The notes: generated by a model not told the origin, from the sequence alone. Counted from the first letter of the stretch, positions 10,370-21,775 are shown. The stretch: 22,500 nt of DNA from Halocaridina rubra (GCA_037179515.1 JAXCGZ010002444.1:1-22500); one strand, 5' to 3'. Made by a program: numbers and translations.

Positions 10370-11910
10370 ATAAAGCTACAGGTCCTGATGACATATCCCC
10401 TCATGTGCTTAAAAAATGCGCAAACACAATATCAGTGGCACTAAGTATCATATTTAAGGAGTCACTGGAGTCAGGGGAGATTCCAAGATGCTGGAAACAA
10501 GCAAATGTGATACCTATCTTCAAAAAGGGAAGGAGGGATACGGCTCTGAACTATAGACCAGTTTCCTTGACCAGCATAGTTTGCAAAGTTATGGAGAAAC
10601 TACTAATGAAACATATCTCTCTTCACTTGGAATCCTTCAACTTTTTGTCGGTGAGGCAACATGGCTTCAGAGAAGGTAGACCAACAGTAACAAACTTATT
10701 AGAATTTTATGATGAGGTAAGCCAAATCTTACAGGAAAGAGAGGGCTGGGCAGATTGCATATTCCTAGACTTCCAGAAAGCGTTTGACACTGTTCCACAT
10801 GGGAGACTTATTAGGAAGCTGCAATCAATGGCTAGAATAGGTGGAAATGTTTTGGAATGGATAAAAACTTACTTAGAAGGAAGGGAACAGAGGGTTAGAG
10901 TAAGAGACTCAGTGTCTGAATGGAGAAGAGTTAGTAGTGGAGTTCCACAGGGTTCAGTTTTAGGGCCACTTTTGTTCCTTGTATATGTAAATGACCTACC
11001 AGAGTGTGTAAATTCATTCATGAATATGTTTGCAGATGATGCAAAGATTGTGAAGAAAGTAAAAAACGAGAACAATGGTAGAGAACTTCAGGAGGATCTA
11101 AATAATCTGCATGAGTGGTCAGAAAAGTGGCTAATGAAATTCAATACCTTAAAATGTAAGGTAATGAGAATGGGTACAAGTGCAAGAAGGCCCAAGCTTG
11201 ACTACTCGGTGGCTGGAGTACAACTTCAAGAGACAGAAAATGAGAGAGATCTAGGAGTAAACATACTGGCAGATTTGTCTCCAGAAATACATATAAATGG
11301 CATAGTAAGGGCAGCATATGCATTCTTATCAAATGTAAGGGTAGCCTTCAGGCACATGGACAAGGAAATGTTCAGAAATATTTATGTAACCTATGTGAGG
11401 CCAAAACTCGAATATGCAGCCCCCTTTTGGAATCCGCACTTGAAAAAGCACATAGCTAAGCTTGAAAAAGTTCAAAGACATGCCACGAAACTGGTGCCAG
11501 AAATACGCAATCTCGGTTATGATGAGAGGCTGAGGGAATTAGACTTGCCATCACTCGAAGCTAGAAGAGTAAGGGGGGATATGGTGACAGTCTTTAAATT
11601 CCTTCATGGTTATGATAGAGTGGATAGGGATCGATATTTTGATATGGCTGGCTCTAGAACTAGAGGTCATAGTTTGAAGCTTCGTAAGAAAACTTCTTTG
11701 CAGGATGTAAGGAAATACTTTTTCAGTGTAAGAGTAGTTGATAATTGGAATTCGCTAAGCGAGGAGGTAGTTAATGCTATCTCAATCCATACTTTTAAGG
11801 ACAGGTACGATAAGTATCACTAAGTCTAAAATGGAACCGATGAGGAGACGGGAAGATACGAGCTTTGGGCTCTTTCCCGTAAACACAATTAGGTAATCAC
11901 AATTAGGTAA
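10370..11910 (+). mobile_element. LINE copy A, 5'-truncated, intact RT-to-tail
   Basis: Identity with copy B starts at ATAAAGCTACAGGTCCTGAT (10370; B at 13380) and runs through the ORF stop (11821), the 3' UTR (AAAATGGAACCGATGAGG...GCTCTTTCCCGTAAACAC) and the tail, two units of AATTAGGTAATCAC. Only the RT half of the ORF is present. The APE-type endonuclease seen in copy B, the RT motifs and the short-repeat tail suggest a CR1/L2-like LINE (class from recognition). The copy lies in host intron 1, antisense to the gene. Confidence 0.93.
10405..11823 (+). CDS. Reverse transcriptase domain of LINE copy A (uninterrupted)
   Basis: 472 residues from the first internal Met; the frame is open back to the truncation point at 10370, so this is not a natural start. 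RT blocks in order: RPVSLTSIVCKVMEKLL (51-67), QHGFREG (85-91), FLDFQKAFDTVPHG (120-133), SGVPQGSVLGPLLFLVYVND (178-197) and the catalytic MFADDAKIV (208-216). The C-terminal 'thumb/connection' region ends with YVRPKLEYAAPFWNPHLKK and LEKVQRHATKLVPEIRNL. Of the three tandem copies this is the only one with no stop or frameshift here. It lacks the endonuclease, so it cannot move by itself. Confidence 0.93.
   Translation: MLKKCANTISVALSIIFKESLESGEIPRCWKQANVIPIFKKGRRDTALNYRPVSLTSIVCKVMEKLLMKHISLHLESFNFLSVRQHGFREGRPTVTNLLEFYDEVSQILQEREGWADCIFLDFQKAFDTVPHGRLIRKLQSMARIGGNVLEWIKTYLEGREQRVRVRDSVSEWRRVSSGVPQGSVLGPLLFLVYVNDLPECVNSFMNMFADDAKIVKKVKNENNGRELQEDLNNLHEWSEKWLMKFNTLKCKVMRMGTSARRPKLDYSVAGVQLQETENERDLGVNILADLSPEIHINGIVRAAYAFLSNVRVAFRHMDKEMFRNIYVTYVRPKLEYAAPFWNPHLKKHIAKLEKVQRHATKLVPEIRNLGYDERLRELDLPSLEARRVRGDMVTVFKFLHGYDRVDRDRYFDMAGSRTRGHSLKLRKKTSLQDVRKYFFSVRVVDNWNSLSEEVVNAISIHTFKDRYDKYH

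Positions 11911-11941
<31 letters not shown>
11911..11941. repeat. (CA)n at the junction of LINE copies A and B
   Basis: The copy A tail runs into about 16 CA units, and copy B starts directly after (AGAATTCTTCC at about 11942). Confidence 0.95.
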
Positions 11942-11944
<3 letters not shown>

Positions 11945-12011
11945 TTCTTCCAGACAAAGGGGAGATAAAGAAGATAATGACAGAAGATCAGGGGATGGGG
12001 CCTCATTAAGA

Positions 12012-13901
12012 TTGTTATACACAAATGCTGATGGATTAGCTGGTAAGGCAGTAGAATTAAAAGATAGGATTCACAACAGTAAGGCAGATATAGTAGCAAT
12101 TACAGAGACTAAGTTGAGTAAGGACATAAACAGTGTCACAGTTTTTCCTAAGGGTTTCAGAATACTAAGGGTTGAAAGATCTGAGAGGACTGGTGGAGGG
12201 ATAGCACTGCTCATAGGTGAAAGGATTCAAGTCGAAGAAATAAACTTGGCTATAGAAAGTGAGTTCAAGGAATTTCTTGTTGCTCGCATAAATACTGGGT
12301 CAGAGAGCATTATAATAACTGTTGTATACAACCCACCAAGGAACCAAAATAGGCTTGAAGTTTATGAGGAAAGTCATATAGGTACTATTGAAGTCATAAA
12401 CTCAGTTGTTAACATGGCACGGGAAAAAAAATTTAGGATTTTGATTATGGGAGACTTTAATCATAAAGAGATAGATTGGATAAATCTTGACCCACACAGT
12501 GGTGAGGACTCATTTGGGCCAAGATTCCTAGATTGCGTACAAGGGAATTTCCTACACCAACATGAAATGGAACCAACAAGGGCCAGGGGTGGGGATGAGC
12601 CATCACTACTTGATCTAGTGTTCACAGATAATGTGTTGGATATTGAAAAAATTGAGTATGAACCACCAATCGGAAAGAGTGACCACTGTGTGTTGTTGAT
12701 GGAGTATATCATTGAAGATATTCTTCCTGAGAGTAGAGGCACTGAGGACATGAGGAGGAACTATCGGAAAGGAGATTACATCAAAATGAATGAGCTTTTT
12801 GCAGTTATTGACTGGAGAACCTTATTTTACAACAAATCTGTACAAGAAATGTATGACATCTTTTGTGAGAAATATGGGAAGATAGTAGATTGCTGCATAC
12901 CTGTCACCAAAGTAGGTGTAATTCATGCCAGAGAGAAATGGTTCGATAATGGGTGTAAAAGAGCTAAGGAGTGGAGAGACAAATGCTGGAAAAGGAATAG
13001 GAGGAGAAAAAACATAAATGCCTGGCAAACCTACAAAAGAGCAAGAAATGACTACCAAAGTAAAAGGAGAGAGGCAGAGAGAGACCATGAGAGGGACATC
13101 ACCAGGAAGGCTAAAGAAAATCCCAAGCTTTTCCACAGCTTTATCAGAGGAAAACTGAAGGGAAAAGAACAGGTTTTAAGGCTAAAGAGAGCGGATGGAA
13201 GCATCACTGAGACGGATGAAGAGATCTGCAAAGAATTGAACAAGGAGTTTCAGTCAGTATTTACAGTAGAAAATACCCCACCCCCTCAGATTGCAGTCAT
13301 AGAAGCTCAAGGGCCGGTATTAGAGAACATCAACCTTACAGCCACAGAGGTATGCAAAGCGCTGATGGATTTAAATGTTCATAAAGCTACAGGTCCTGAT
13401 GACATATCCCCTCATGTGCTTAAAAAATGCACAAACACAATATCAGTGGCACTAAGTATCATATTTAAGGAGTCACTGGAGTCGGGGGAGATTCCAAGAT
13501 GCTGGAAACAAGCAAATGTGATACCTATCTTCAAAAAGGGAAGGAGGGATACGGCTCTGAACTATAGACCAGTTTCCTTGACCAGCATAGTTTGCAAAGT
13601 TATGGAGAAACTACTAATGAAACATATCTCTCTTCACTTGGAATCCTTCTACTTTTTGTCAGTGAGGCAACATGGCTTCAGAGAAGGTAGATCAACAGTA
13701 ACAAACTTATTAGAATTTTATGATGAGGTAAGCCAAATCTTACAGGAAAGAGAGGGCTGGGCAGATTTCATATTCCTAGACTTCCAGAAAGCGTTTGACA
13801 CTGTTCCACATGGGAGACTTATTAGGAAGCTGCAATCAATGGCTAGAATAGGTGGAAATGTTTTGGAATGGATAAAAACTTACTTAGAAGGAAGGGAATA
13901 G
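12012..13901 (+). pseudogene. LINE copy B endonuclease plus N-terminal RT (stopped by TAG)
   Basis: Numbered from the TTG codon at 12012 (the frame is open upstream), the endonuclease motifs are YTNADGL (3-9), ITETK (30-34), VVYNPPR (104-110), MGDFN (146-150), SLLDLVFTDN (198-207) and GKSDHC (221-226). These are typical of the APE-type nuclease that nicks target DNA for target-primed reverse transcription. A basic linker (about 300-400) follows, then RT blocks to FLDFQKAFDTVPHG near 590 and LEGRE. TAG at 13899-13901 replaces the CAG seen in copies A and C. The endonuclease itself looks intact. Confidence 0.92.
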
Positions 13902-14835
13902 AGGGTTAGAGTAAGACACTCAGTGTCTGAATGGAGAAGAGTTAGTAGTGGAGTTCCACAGGGTTCAGTTTTAGGACCACTTTTGTTCCTTGTATATGTA
14001 AATGACCTACCAGAGTCTGTAAATTCATTCATGAATATGTTTGCAGATGATGCAAAGATTGTGAAGAAAGTAAAAAACGAGAACAATGGTAGAGAACTTC
14101 AGGAGGATCTAAATAATCTGCATGAGTGGTCAGAAAAGTGGCTAATGAAATTCAATACTTCAAAATGTAAGGTAATGAGAATGGGTACAAGTGCAAGAAG
14201 GCCCAAGCTTGACTACTCGGTGGCTGGAGTACAACTTCAAGAGACAGAAAATGAGAGAGATCTAGGAGTAAACATACTGGCAGATTTGTCTCCAGAAATA
14301 CATATAAATGGCATAGTAAGGGCAGCATATGCATTCTTATCAAATGTAAGGGTAGCCTTCAGGCACATGGACAAGGAAATGTTCAGAAATATTTATGTAA
14401 CCTATGTGAGGCCAAAACTCGAATATGCAGCCCCCTTTTGGAATCCGCACTTGAAAAAGCACATAGCTAAGCTTGAAAAAGTTCAAAGACATGCCACGAA
14501 ACTGATGCCAGAAATACGCAATCTCAGTTATGATGAGAGGCTGAGGGAATTAGACTTACCATCACTCGAAGCTAGAAGAGTGAGGGGGGGATATGGTGAC
14601 AGTCTTTAAATTCCTTCATGGTTATGATAGAGTGGATAGGGATCGATATTTTGATATGGCTGGCTCTAGAACTAGAGGTCATAGTTTGAAGCTTCGTAAG
14701 AAAACTTCTTTGCAGGATGTAAGGAAGTACTTTTTCAGTGTAAGAGTAGTTGATAATTGGAATTGGCTAAGCGAGGAGGTAGTTAATGGTATCTCAATCC
14801 ATAGTTTTAAGGACAGGTATGATAAGTATCATTAA
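13902..14835 (+). pseudogene. LINE copy B, C-terminal RT remnant (split by +1 frameshift)
   Basis: After the TAG the RT frame continues: SGVPQGSVLGPLLFLVYVND, MFADDAKIV and the C-terminal region. A G-run near 14583 has seven G where copy A has six. That shifts the frame and ends it at 14609; the last 80 codons reopen in another frame (14593-14835). All breaks are private to this copy or to the G-run. Confidence 0.9.
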
Positions 14836-15076
14836 GTCTAAAATGGAACCGATGAGGAGACGGGAAGATACGAGCTTTGGGCTCTTTCCCGTAAACACAA
14901 TTAGGTAATCAATTAGGTAATCACACAGTGATAGAAGCTCAAGGGCCGGTATTAGAGAACATCAACCTTACAGCCACAGAGGTATGCAAAGCGCTGATGG
15001 ATTTAGATGTTCATAAAGCTACAGGTCCTGATGACATATCCCCTCATGTGGTGAAAAATGCGCAAGCACAATATCA

Positions 15077-16464
15077 GTGGCACTAAGTATCATATTTAAG
15101 GAGTCACTGGAGTCAGGGGAGATTCCAAGATGCTGGAAACAAGCAAATGTGATACCTATCTTCAAAAAGGGAAGGAGGGATACGGCTCCGAACTATAGAC
15201 CAGTATCCTTGACCAGCATAGTTTGCAAAGTTATGGAGAAACTACTAAGGAAACATATCTCTCTTCACTTGGAATCCTTCAACTTTTTGTCAGTGAGGCA
15301 ACATGGCTTCTGAGAAGGTAGATCAAAAGTAACAAACTTATTAGAATTTTATGATGAGGTAAGCCAAATCTTACAGGAAAGAGAGGGCTGGGCAGATTTC
15401 ATATTCCTAGACTTCCAGAAAGCGTTTGACACTGTTCCACATGGGAGACTTATTAGGAAGCTGCAATCAATGGCAAGAATAGGTGGAAATGTTTTGGAAT
15501 GGATAAAAACTTACTTAGAAGGAAGGGAACAGAGGGTTAGAGTAAGACACTCAGTGTCTGAATGGAGAAGAGTTAGTAGTGGAGTTCCACAGGGTTCAGT
15601 TTTAGGGCCACTTTTGTTCCTTGTATATGTAAATGACCTACCAGAGTCTGTAAATTCATTCATGAATATGTTTGCAGATGATGCAAAGATTGTGAAGAAA
15701 GTAAAAAACGAGAACAATGGTAGAGAACTTCAGGAGGATCTAAATAATCTGCATGAGCGGTCAGAAAAGTGGCTAATGAAATTCAATACTTCAAAATGTA
15801 AGGTAATGAGAATGGGTACAAGTGCAAGAAGGCCCAAGCTTGACTACTCGGTGGCTGGAGTACAACTTCAAGAGACAGAAAATGAGAGAGATCTAGGAGT
15901 AAACATACTGGCAGAATTGTCTCCAGAAATACATATAAATGGCATAGTAAGGGCAGCATATGCATTCTTATCAAATGTAAGGGTAGCCTTCAGGCACATG
16001 GACAAGGAAATGTTCAGAAATATTTATGTAACCTATGTGAGGCCAAAACTCGAATATGCAGCCCCCTTTTGGAATCCGCACTTGAAAAAGCACATAGCTA
16101 AGCTTGAAAAAGTTCAAAGACATGCCACGAAACTGGTGCCAGAAATACGCAATCTCAGTTATGATGAGAGGCTGAGGGAATTAGACTTACCATCACTCGA
16201 AGCTAGAAGAGTGAGGGGGATATAGTGACAGTCTTTAAATTCCTTCATGGTTATGATAGAGTGGATAGGGATCGATATTTTGATATGGCTGGCTCTAGAA
16301 CTAGAGGTCATAGTTTGAAGCTTCGTAAGAAAACTTCTTTGCAGGATGTAAGGAAATACTTTTTCAGTTTAAGAGTAGTTGATAATTGGAATTGGCTAAG
16401 CGAGGAGGTAGTTAATGGTATCTCAATCCATAGTTTTAAGGACAGGTATGATAAGTATGACTAA
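15077..16464 (+). pseudogene. RT remnant of LINE copy C
   Basis: Breaks relative to copy A: altered GTGGTGAAAAATG near 15048 (A has GTGCTTAAAAAATG), TGA at 15311 (CTTCTGAGAAGG for CTTCAGAGAAGG), a changed base context at 15325 (CAAAAGTAAC), and a five-G run at about 16215-16219 with a nearby G-to-A that ends the frame at 16223. SGVPQGSVLGP and MFADDAKIV are intact in 15470-16225. The last 79 codons are in 16225-16464. Confidence 0.9.
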
Positions 16465-16551
16465 GTATAAAATGGAACCGATGAGGAAACGGGAAGATAC
16501 GAGCTTTGGGCTCTTTCCCATAAACACAATTAGGTAATCACAATTAGATAA

Positions 16552-16554
<3 letters not shown>

Positions 16555-16590
<36 letters not shown>
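16555..16590. repeat. (CA)n microsatellite
   Basis: About 17 CA units between the two tail blocks after LINE copy C. Confidence 0.95.
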
Positions 16591-17387
<797 letters not shown>

Positions 17388-17406
17388 TAGTTATTAAGGT
17401 ATTTAC

Positions 17407-17538
17407 CTGGACAGTCTTTATAGCTACAGTATGGCACGTGATGATGTCGATTGTTTGAATCGGTTGTCATGTAATTGCAAAGAACAAGAAAGAGCATTAA
17501 CGCAATTACCAGGTACAGTAAATGCTTGTTATTTGTTC
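17407..17538 (-). CDS. Exon 1 (first visible): signal anchor / transmembrane segment
   Basis: The acceptor is a pyrimidine-rich stretch ending CTGTTTTAG before 17538, and the donor is CCAG|GTAAAT at 17406. The exon enters with two bases of a codon and leaves in phase 1 (132 nt). It encodes about 43 residues: a polar start (TNNKH), a hydrophobic run of about 17 residues (LLYLVIALMLFLVLCNY) and a hydrophilic stretch rich in His and Cys ending CSYKDCP. This fits the type II signal anchor of a Golgi or cell-surface DUF229 protein. Because it starts mid-codon, the start Met probably lies in an exon outside the visible set. A (TA)n tract begins about 23 bases past the donor. The exon is separated from exon 2 by 7.3 kb, so the link rests on phase, topology and order. 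Confidence 0.6.
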
Positions 17539-17699
17539 CTAAAACAGAGAGAAAAATAGATATAACATATTAGTAAAATAGGAATTGATGATTGGAGAAA
17601 TTGGTCTTAAATACAATTGTATATTATTAAAATTATTCTGTTTATTGTCTCATATATCATGTAACATCGAAACAGGTGAGTTTATATGTGAATAAATAG

Positions 17700-17730
17700 A
17701 TTAATAAATAAATAAATAAATAAATAAAAA
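17700..17730. repeat. (AAAT)n short array
   Basis: About seven AAAT units ending in an A-run. Confidence 0.9.
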
Positions 17731-17794
17731 AAGAGAATTAGATGATCTGAAACAATATATTTCTCTGTATAAGTGATATTTTCATACTTTCCTT

Positions 17795-17799
<5 letters not shown>

Positions 17800-17869
<70 letters not shown>
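17800..17869. repeat. (GA)n microsatellite
   Basis: About 34 uninterrupted GA units upstream of exon 1 on the gene strand. Confidence 0.97.
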
Positions 17870-17871
<2 letters not shown>

Positions 17872-17965
17872 TTAACACTCCTTTACCAATGGTTCCGATT
17901 ATTTTTATTTTCAAGAAATAATACGTTCTTTTCTTTGGGATGAAATTGTGTGCCATTTTAAGTGT

Positions 17966-18095
17966 CACTATTAATCCCCCAATCGGATGATGGATCTGGA
18001 AGTAGACAGATTGGAGCTCGGGAATGAAGGCTGGAATGAACTTCCTAATCCTTCCGCAGTGGGATCGAATACGGGTCTGTCAATCCCCGAGTTGA
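17966..18095 (-). mobile_element. tRNA-derived repeat, family 3
   Basis: Read on plus as GTCACTATTAATCCCC, GGAAGTAGACAGATTGGAGC, CTTCCTAATCCTTCCGCAGT and GGGATCGAATACGGG (B box on minus: ATTCGATCCC), then CCCCGAGTTGAA. It lacks a clear A box. A family 2 body begins about 20 bases to the right in the opposite orientation. Confidence 0.72.
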
Positions 18096-18115
18096 ATTTT
18101 CTTTGGACTGAAACA

Positions 18116-18215
18116 TGAAGGAAAATGGTCGCACTTTGCCAAAACCAAAGTCCTTCGTAAGGAAACACCTTCATAGCCCTTACCAGAAGAAGGAGTCCGT
18201 GACGTAATACCGGAT
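18116..18215 (+). mobile_element. SINE, family 2 body fragment
   Basis: GAAGGAAAATGGTCGCACTTTGCCAAAACC, AAGTCCTTCGTAAGG, CACCTTCATAGCCCTTACCAG and GGAGTCCGTGACGTAATA parallel 20060-20148. The tRNA-like head is absent and no (ATT)n tail follows. Confidence 0.72.
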
Positions 18216-18519
18216 CGTCATATGCCTGATTTCCCTTGAAGGATATATGTATACTCACAGACTCAAGGAAACTGGAAATAGGATGAGACCAAAGGAAAGA
18301 CAAACACTAGAGATAAAAAGATTAAAAAGACTTTTTTTTTGGGGGGGGAGGAAAAATGGAAAATAGGCTATCCAAGCAAGCGGATAATAGCAAAAATGGA
18401 TGAGAACTTAAATCGAGTTAAATTTTGATGCTTCTATTTCATATGAGGAATGGGGGAGGTGAGATTCCACCTGAATATTCAAATCCAAGTTTTGTGTATT
18501 ACTGTTCCAGACATACTGG
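18216..18519. other. No feature recognised
   Basis: Mixed sequence with a T9G9 homopolymer step at about 18331-18349. No repeat match or coding signal seen. Confidence 0.45.
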
Positions 18520-18625
18520 AATGGTGAAGATTAAGGATGGATACACTTCCTAACACTTCCGCGGTGGGATCAAACTTCCGTTAGTCGCTTCTCTATTCGC
18601 TCGTTCTGCCACTGATCTACATCGT
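18520..18625 (-). mobile_element. tRNA-derived repeat, family 3
   Basis: Plus reading: GAAGATTAAGGATGG, CACTTCCTAACACTTCCGCGG, TGGGATCAAACTTCCGTTAGTCGCTTC, CACTGATCTACAT. The B box has lost its CG (TTTGATCCC on minus). Same order as 6665-6776. Confidence 0.68.
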
Positions 18626-18871
18626 CAATTAAAATCTCGAGTAATGAACAGTTTAGAAAAGATGTTCAAAAGCTCGATGCAAACAAGAGAGTATTCCAAA
18701 AACTTTTCACAATGAATGAAAAGTAGTTTATAGTAGCAGTAAAGGAAGCTGTAATGTTAGATTATAGTGGAAACTATAAGCCGCGTTTTCGCGAAACAAT
18801 AAAGTCAAGTTGAGTTGTTTTGCCCCTTATGATATAGACACCTTTTCGTGAACTCTAAAAGTCAAGTCAAA

Positions 18872-19104
18872 TGCCCGATTTCTTAAACAGGGTAAACCTA
18901 GGATACCATATTGTTAGTTAGCTAGACACACAAATGGATTTCATAAACGCATCTAACACGGTTCTGTGTATGGCTAGGATCCCGTACGGGATCCTAGCCA
19001 TACACAGAACCGCATCAGATGCCTTTATGAAATCCAATTTCATGTGTCTTGCTACCTAACAATATGGCATCCTAGGTTTACACTGTTTAAGAAATCGGGC
19101 CAAA
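18872..19104. repeat. Foldback (MITE-like) element with perfect 50-bp palindromic core
   Basis: Left arm 18872-18985 and right arm 18986-19104 are inverted copies. Outer shared words: GCCCGATTTCTTAAAC, GTAAACCTAGGAT, CATATTGTTAG, GGATTTCATAAA. The core 18961-19010 is perfect, centred on CCCGT|ACGGG between 18985 and 18986; the outer arms differ at roughly one base in five to six. No coding frame and no clear target-site duplication could be fixed by eye. Confidence 0.85.
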
Positions 19105-19616
<512 letters not shown>

Positions 19617-19619
19617 ATT

Positions 19620-19652
19620 GGATTCGGTTTTACGTCACGAACTCCCTTTTTT
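19620..19652 (-). mobile_element. SINE family 2, 3' end fragment
   Basis: TTTTACGTCACGAACTCCCTTTTTT is the reverse complement of the family 2 end (GGGAGTTCGTGACGTAAAA). Confidence 0.55.
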
Positions 19653-19853
19653 ATATATGTATATAATTAAAACGAAAAGCATGTATTACTGTTGCTTTAC
19701 ATATTCACACAGAATAAGTAAATAGTGAATGAGAGTATCTCTAAGTGGATAACGATAGGTCTAATGTTCTTCTTTATATAATAAAACTAGGCATTTTAGT
19801 TATCTGTGATTATAATTTAAAAGAGCTTTAACTTCTGAAATTTTAGATCTAAG

Positions 19854-19965
<112 letters not shown>

Positions 19966-20147
19966 CCGTGGCTGGTTGGAAGAGTGCGCGACTTTGACTC
20001 GTCTGGTCGTTGATTCGATACCTGCCACGGTTTGAGGTTAGAAAGGGCATTCACTCGGGGATATGGCCGCACACTGCCAAAACGAAAGTGCTTCGAAAGG
20101 GAACACCTTTATAGACCTTACTAAGAAGAGGGAGTCCGTGGCGTAAG
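19966..20147 (+). mobile_element. tRNA-derived SINE, family 2, most complete copy
   Basis: tRNA-like head with A box TGGCTGGTTGG (19969-19979) and B box GATTCGATACC (20012-20022), closing CTGCCACGG. The body follows (AGAAAGGGCATTCACTCGGGG, CTGCCAAAACGAAAGTGC, GGGAACACC, GGGAGTCCGTGGCGTAAGAT). The 3' end runs into (ATT)n at 20148. Head, body and A/T-repeat tail define a SINE; any partner LINE for its tail is not identified here. Confidence 0.82.
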
Positions 20148-20148
20148 A

Positions 20149-20233
<85 letters not shown>

Positions 20234-20257
20234 GTTATTATTATTATTATTATTACT
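20148..20257. repeat. (ATT)n microsatellite, tail of the SINE
   Basis: About 110 bp of ATT with one GTT, directly continuing the SINE 3' end. Confidence 0.96.
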
Positions 20258-20375
20258 CCCCCTGAGGGAGGGGGGGTAAGAATACTTCCTCCGTGCCCAT
20301 GCGTGTCGTAAAAGTAGACTAAATGGGGCGGAGCGAGGAGACTGGGAATCCCCTCCTCTGTATGTACTTCCCACA
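20258..20375 (+). repeat. Interspersed repeat with CGTGTCGTAAAAG motif (family 4)
   Basis: CCCCCTGAGGGAGGGGGG hairpin start, then GAATACTTCCTCCGTGCCCATG, CGTGTCGTAAAAGTAGACTA, GGGGCGGAGCGAGGAGACTG, GAATCCCCTCC. The 'GTGTCGTAAAAG..GACTAAA..GG' phrase is one I recall from repeats in many arthropod sequences; class not fixed. Flanked by two (ATT)n arrays. Confidence 0.5.
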
Positions 20376-20394
20376 AAAAGTTAAAGTATTTTCT

Positions 20395-20430
20395 TTGACT
20401 CTGCCACCCCCCTTATAAGGGGGAATATGG
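20395..20430 (+). repeat. Family 4 end segment with CCCCCTTATAAGGGGG palindrome
   Basis: CTTTGACTCTGCCACCCCCC and the 16-bp palindrome that follows. The reverse complement of this segment occurs at 21974-22008 (CTGTAAGGGGGTGGCCGAGT, CAAAG). Confidence 0.55.
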
Positions 20431-20441
20431 CTTTGTTATAT

Positions 20442-20547
<106 letters not shown>

Positions 20548-20793
20548 CCAGCAAATGCGAGCATACAATAGTATTGGCTAAAGGGCAAAATACCTTTTGA
20601 ATGATCTCACATTGCAAACAATCTTTATTTTTAAAGACGTCTTTGTATTATGCTCTCAAAGTGACTATCATACATCAGACTCGACTTTAATGACTTTCGT
20701 TAAATCATCCAATCAAAATATTTGAGTAAATATTTTTCGTCCTTGGTTTTTTGTTTTCCAAACTTGTTTGCATGCACGTAGAAGCAAGTTGTT

Positions 20794-20798
<5 letters not shown>
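20548..20798. other. No feature recognised
   Basis: Unique-looking AT-rich sequence between two trinucleotide arrays. Confidence 0.45.
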
Positions 20799-20854
<56 letters not shown>

Positions 20855-20889
20855 TAATAATAATAATAATAATAGTAATGATAATAATG

Positions 20890-20974
<85 letters not shown>

Positions 20975-21005
20975 TAATAATAATAATAATGATAATAATA
21001 ATAAT
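20799..21005. repeat. (AAT)n microsatellite, long
   Basis: About 207 bp with ACAAT, AGTAAT and GATAAT interruptions. It meets the truncated 3' edge of the second LINE at 21006. Confidence 0.97.
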
Positions 21006-21560
21006 ACACATGCCTCAACCCTTTCATCCTCTCTTGCAATCCAAGTCTCTGCTCCATACAATGCTGTCGGCACACTCACACCTTCACATATCCTTCTCTT
21101 TGCATTCATTCCCAAATATCTATTTCTCATTACACTTTTCAAACCACCTAGACATTTACTTGCTTCCTTCACTCTGTGATTTACCTCTACATCCACTCGT
21201 CCACCCTTTGATACATGTACCCCAGGTACTTAAAACGCTCAACTTCTTCAAGCAACTCCCCATTCACTCCTACACTCAATCTGCCAACATTAACAAACCT
21301 CTTGCATCTCATGACTACTTTCACCAATATTCACCAGTAACTTCCTTCTTTCACACTCATAAACTCAGTCACCAAATGATGCAATTCATTTTCAGTATCA
21401 GCCACCGGTACAGTATCATCCACAAATAGCAACTGACTCAGTTTCCACAACCTTCCATCCTCACCCAGTAGTTCCAAGCCTTTGTCTAATACTCTTTAAT
21501 TTACTTCCCTCACCACTCCATCCATATACACATTAAACAACCATGGCCACAATACACAAC
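21006..21560 (-). mobile_element. Second LINE family: decayed RT fragment
   Basis: On minus, successive pieces of a non-LTR reverse transcriptase can be read: GCVLWPWLFNVYMDGVV (about 21560-21510), LSQLLFVDDT (catalytic F-x-DD, about 21440-21410), VKVVMRCKRFVNVGRLSVGV, EEVERFKYLG, then VNHRVKEASKCLGGLKSVMR and CEGVSVPTALYGAETW. Several stops and frameshifts separate them. It has no resemblance to the 10-16 kb family and may belong to an RTE-like group (weak). Both ends are cut, the 3' one exactly at (AAT)n. Confidence 0.85.
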
Positions 21561-21711
21561 CCTGATATAGCTCTGAGTGAATATTGAAGATGAACATGGT
21601 TCAAAAGGATATAACCTCTTAAAATGAATAAATATTGCAATACACAAAATACATATATGCGATCTTATTAAAAGAAACCAGTGAACATTGTTGTTGTTGT
21701 TTACAGTATTA

Positions 21712-21775
21712 TGTGTCACTATTAATCCCCTTTTCCATGGGTGTGGAAATAGACAGGCTGGAGTTGGGGAAGTTA
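21712..21775 (-). mobile_element. tRNA-derived repeat, family 3, 3' part only
   Basis: GTGTCACTATTAATCCCC, GGAAATAGACAGGCTGGAG and TTGGGGAAGTTATAGCC match 17966-18010 and the reverse complement of 9121-9210. No tRNA-like head is left. Confidence 0.65.

Larger units (their letters stand above)
11942..14927 (+). mobile_element. LINE copy B, longest copy: endonuclease plus RT
   Basis: Starts right after the (CA)n of copy A with an open frame that has no Met (RQRGDKEDNDRRSGDG is read before the endonuclease), so it is 5'-truncated. It includes the APE-type endonuclease, a linker, the RT and the 3' UTR, and ends in AATTAGGTAATCAATTAGGTAATCAC at 14897-14922. A UAG at 13899 and an extra G at about 14583-14589 break the RT ORF. 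Confidence 0.93.
14928..16590 (+). mobile_element. LINE copy C, 5'-truncated, decayed RT
   Basis: Begins at ATAGAAGCTCAAGGGCCGGT (14931; copy B at 13299) with CAGT-like microhomology across the junction with the copy B tail. It runs through the RT, stop and 3' UTR to AATTAGGTAATCACAATTAGATAATCAC and a (CA)n (16555-16590). Confidence 0.92.

Noticed and set aside
11911..11941. CRISPR-like or satellite array formed by the regularly spaced LINE copies
   Set aside because: The repeated units are retrotransposon copies of different length, not short repeats with spacers.
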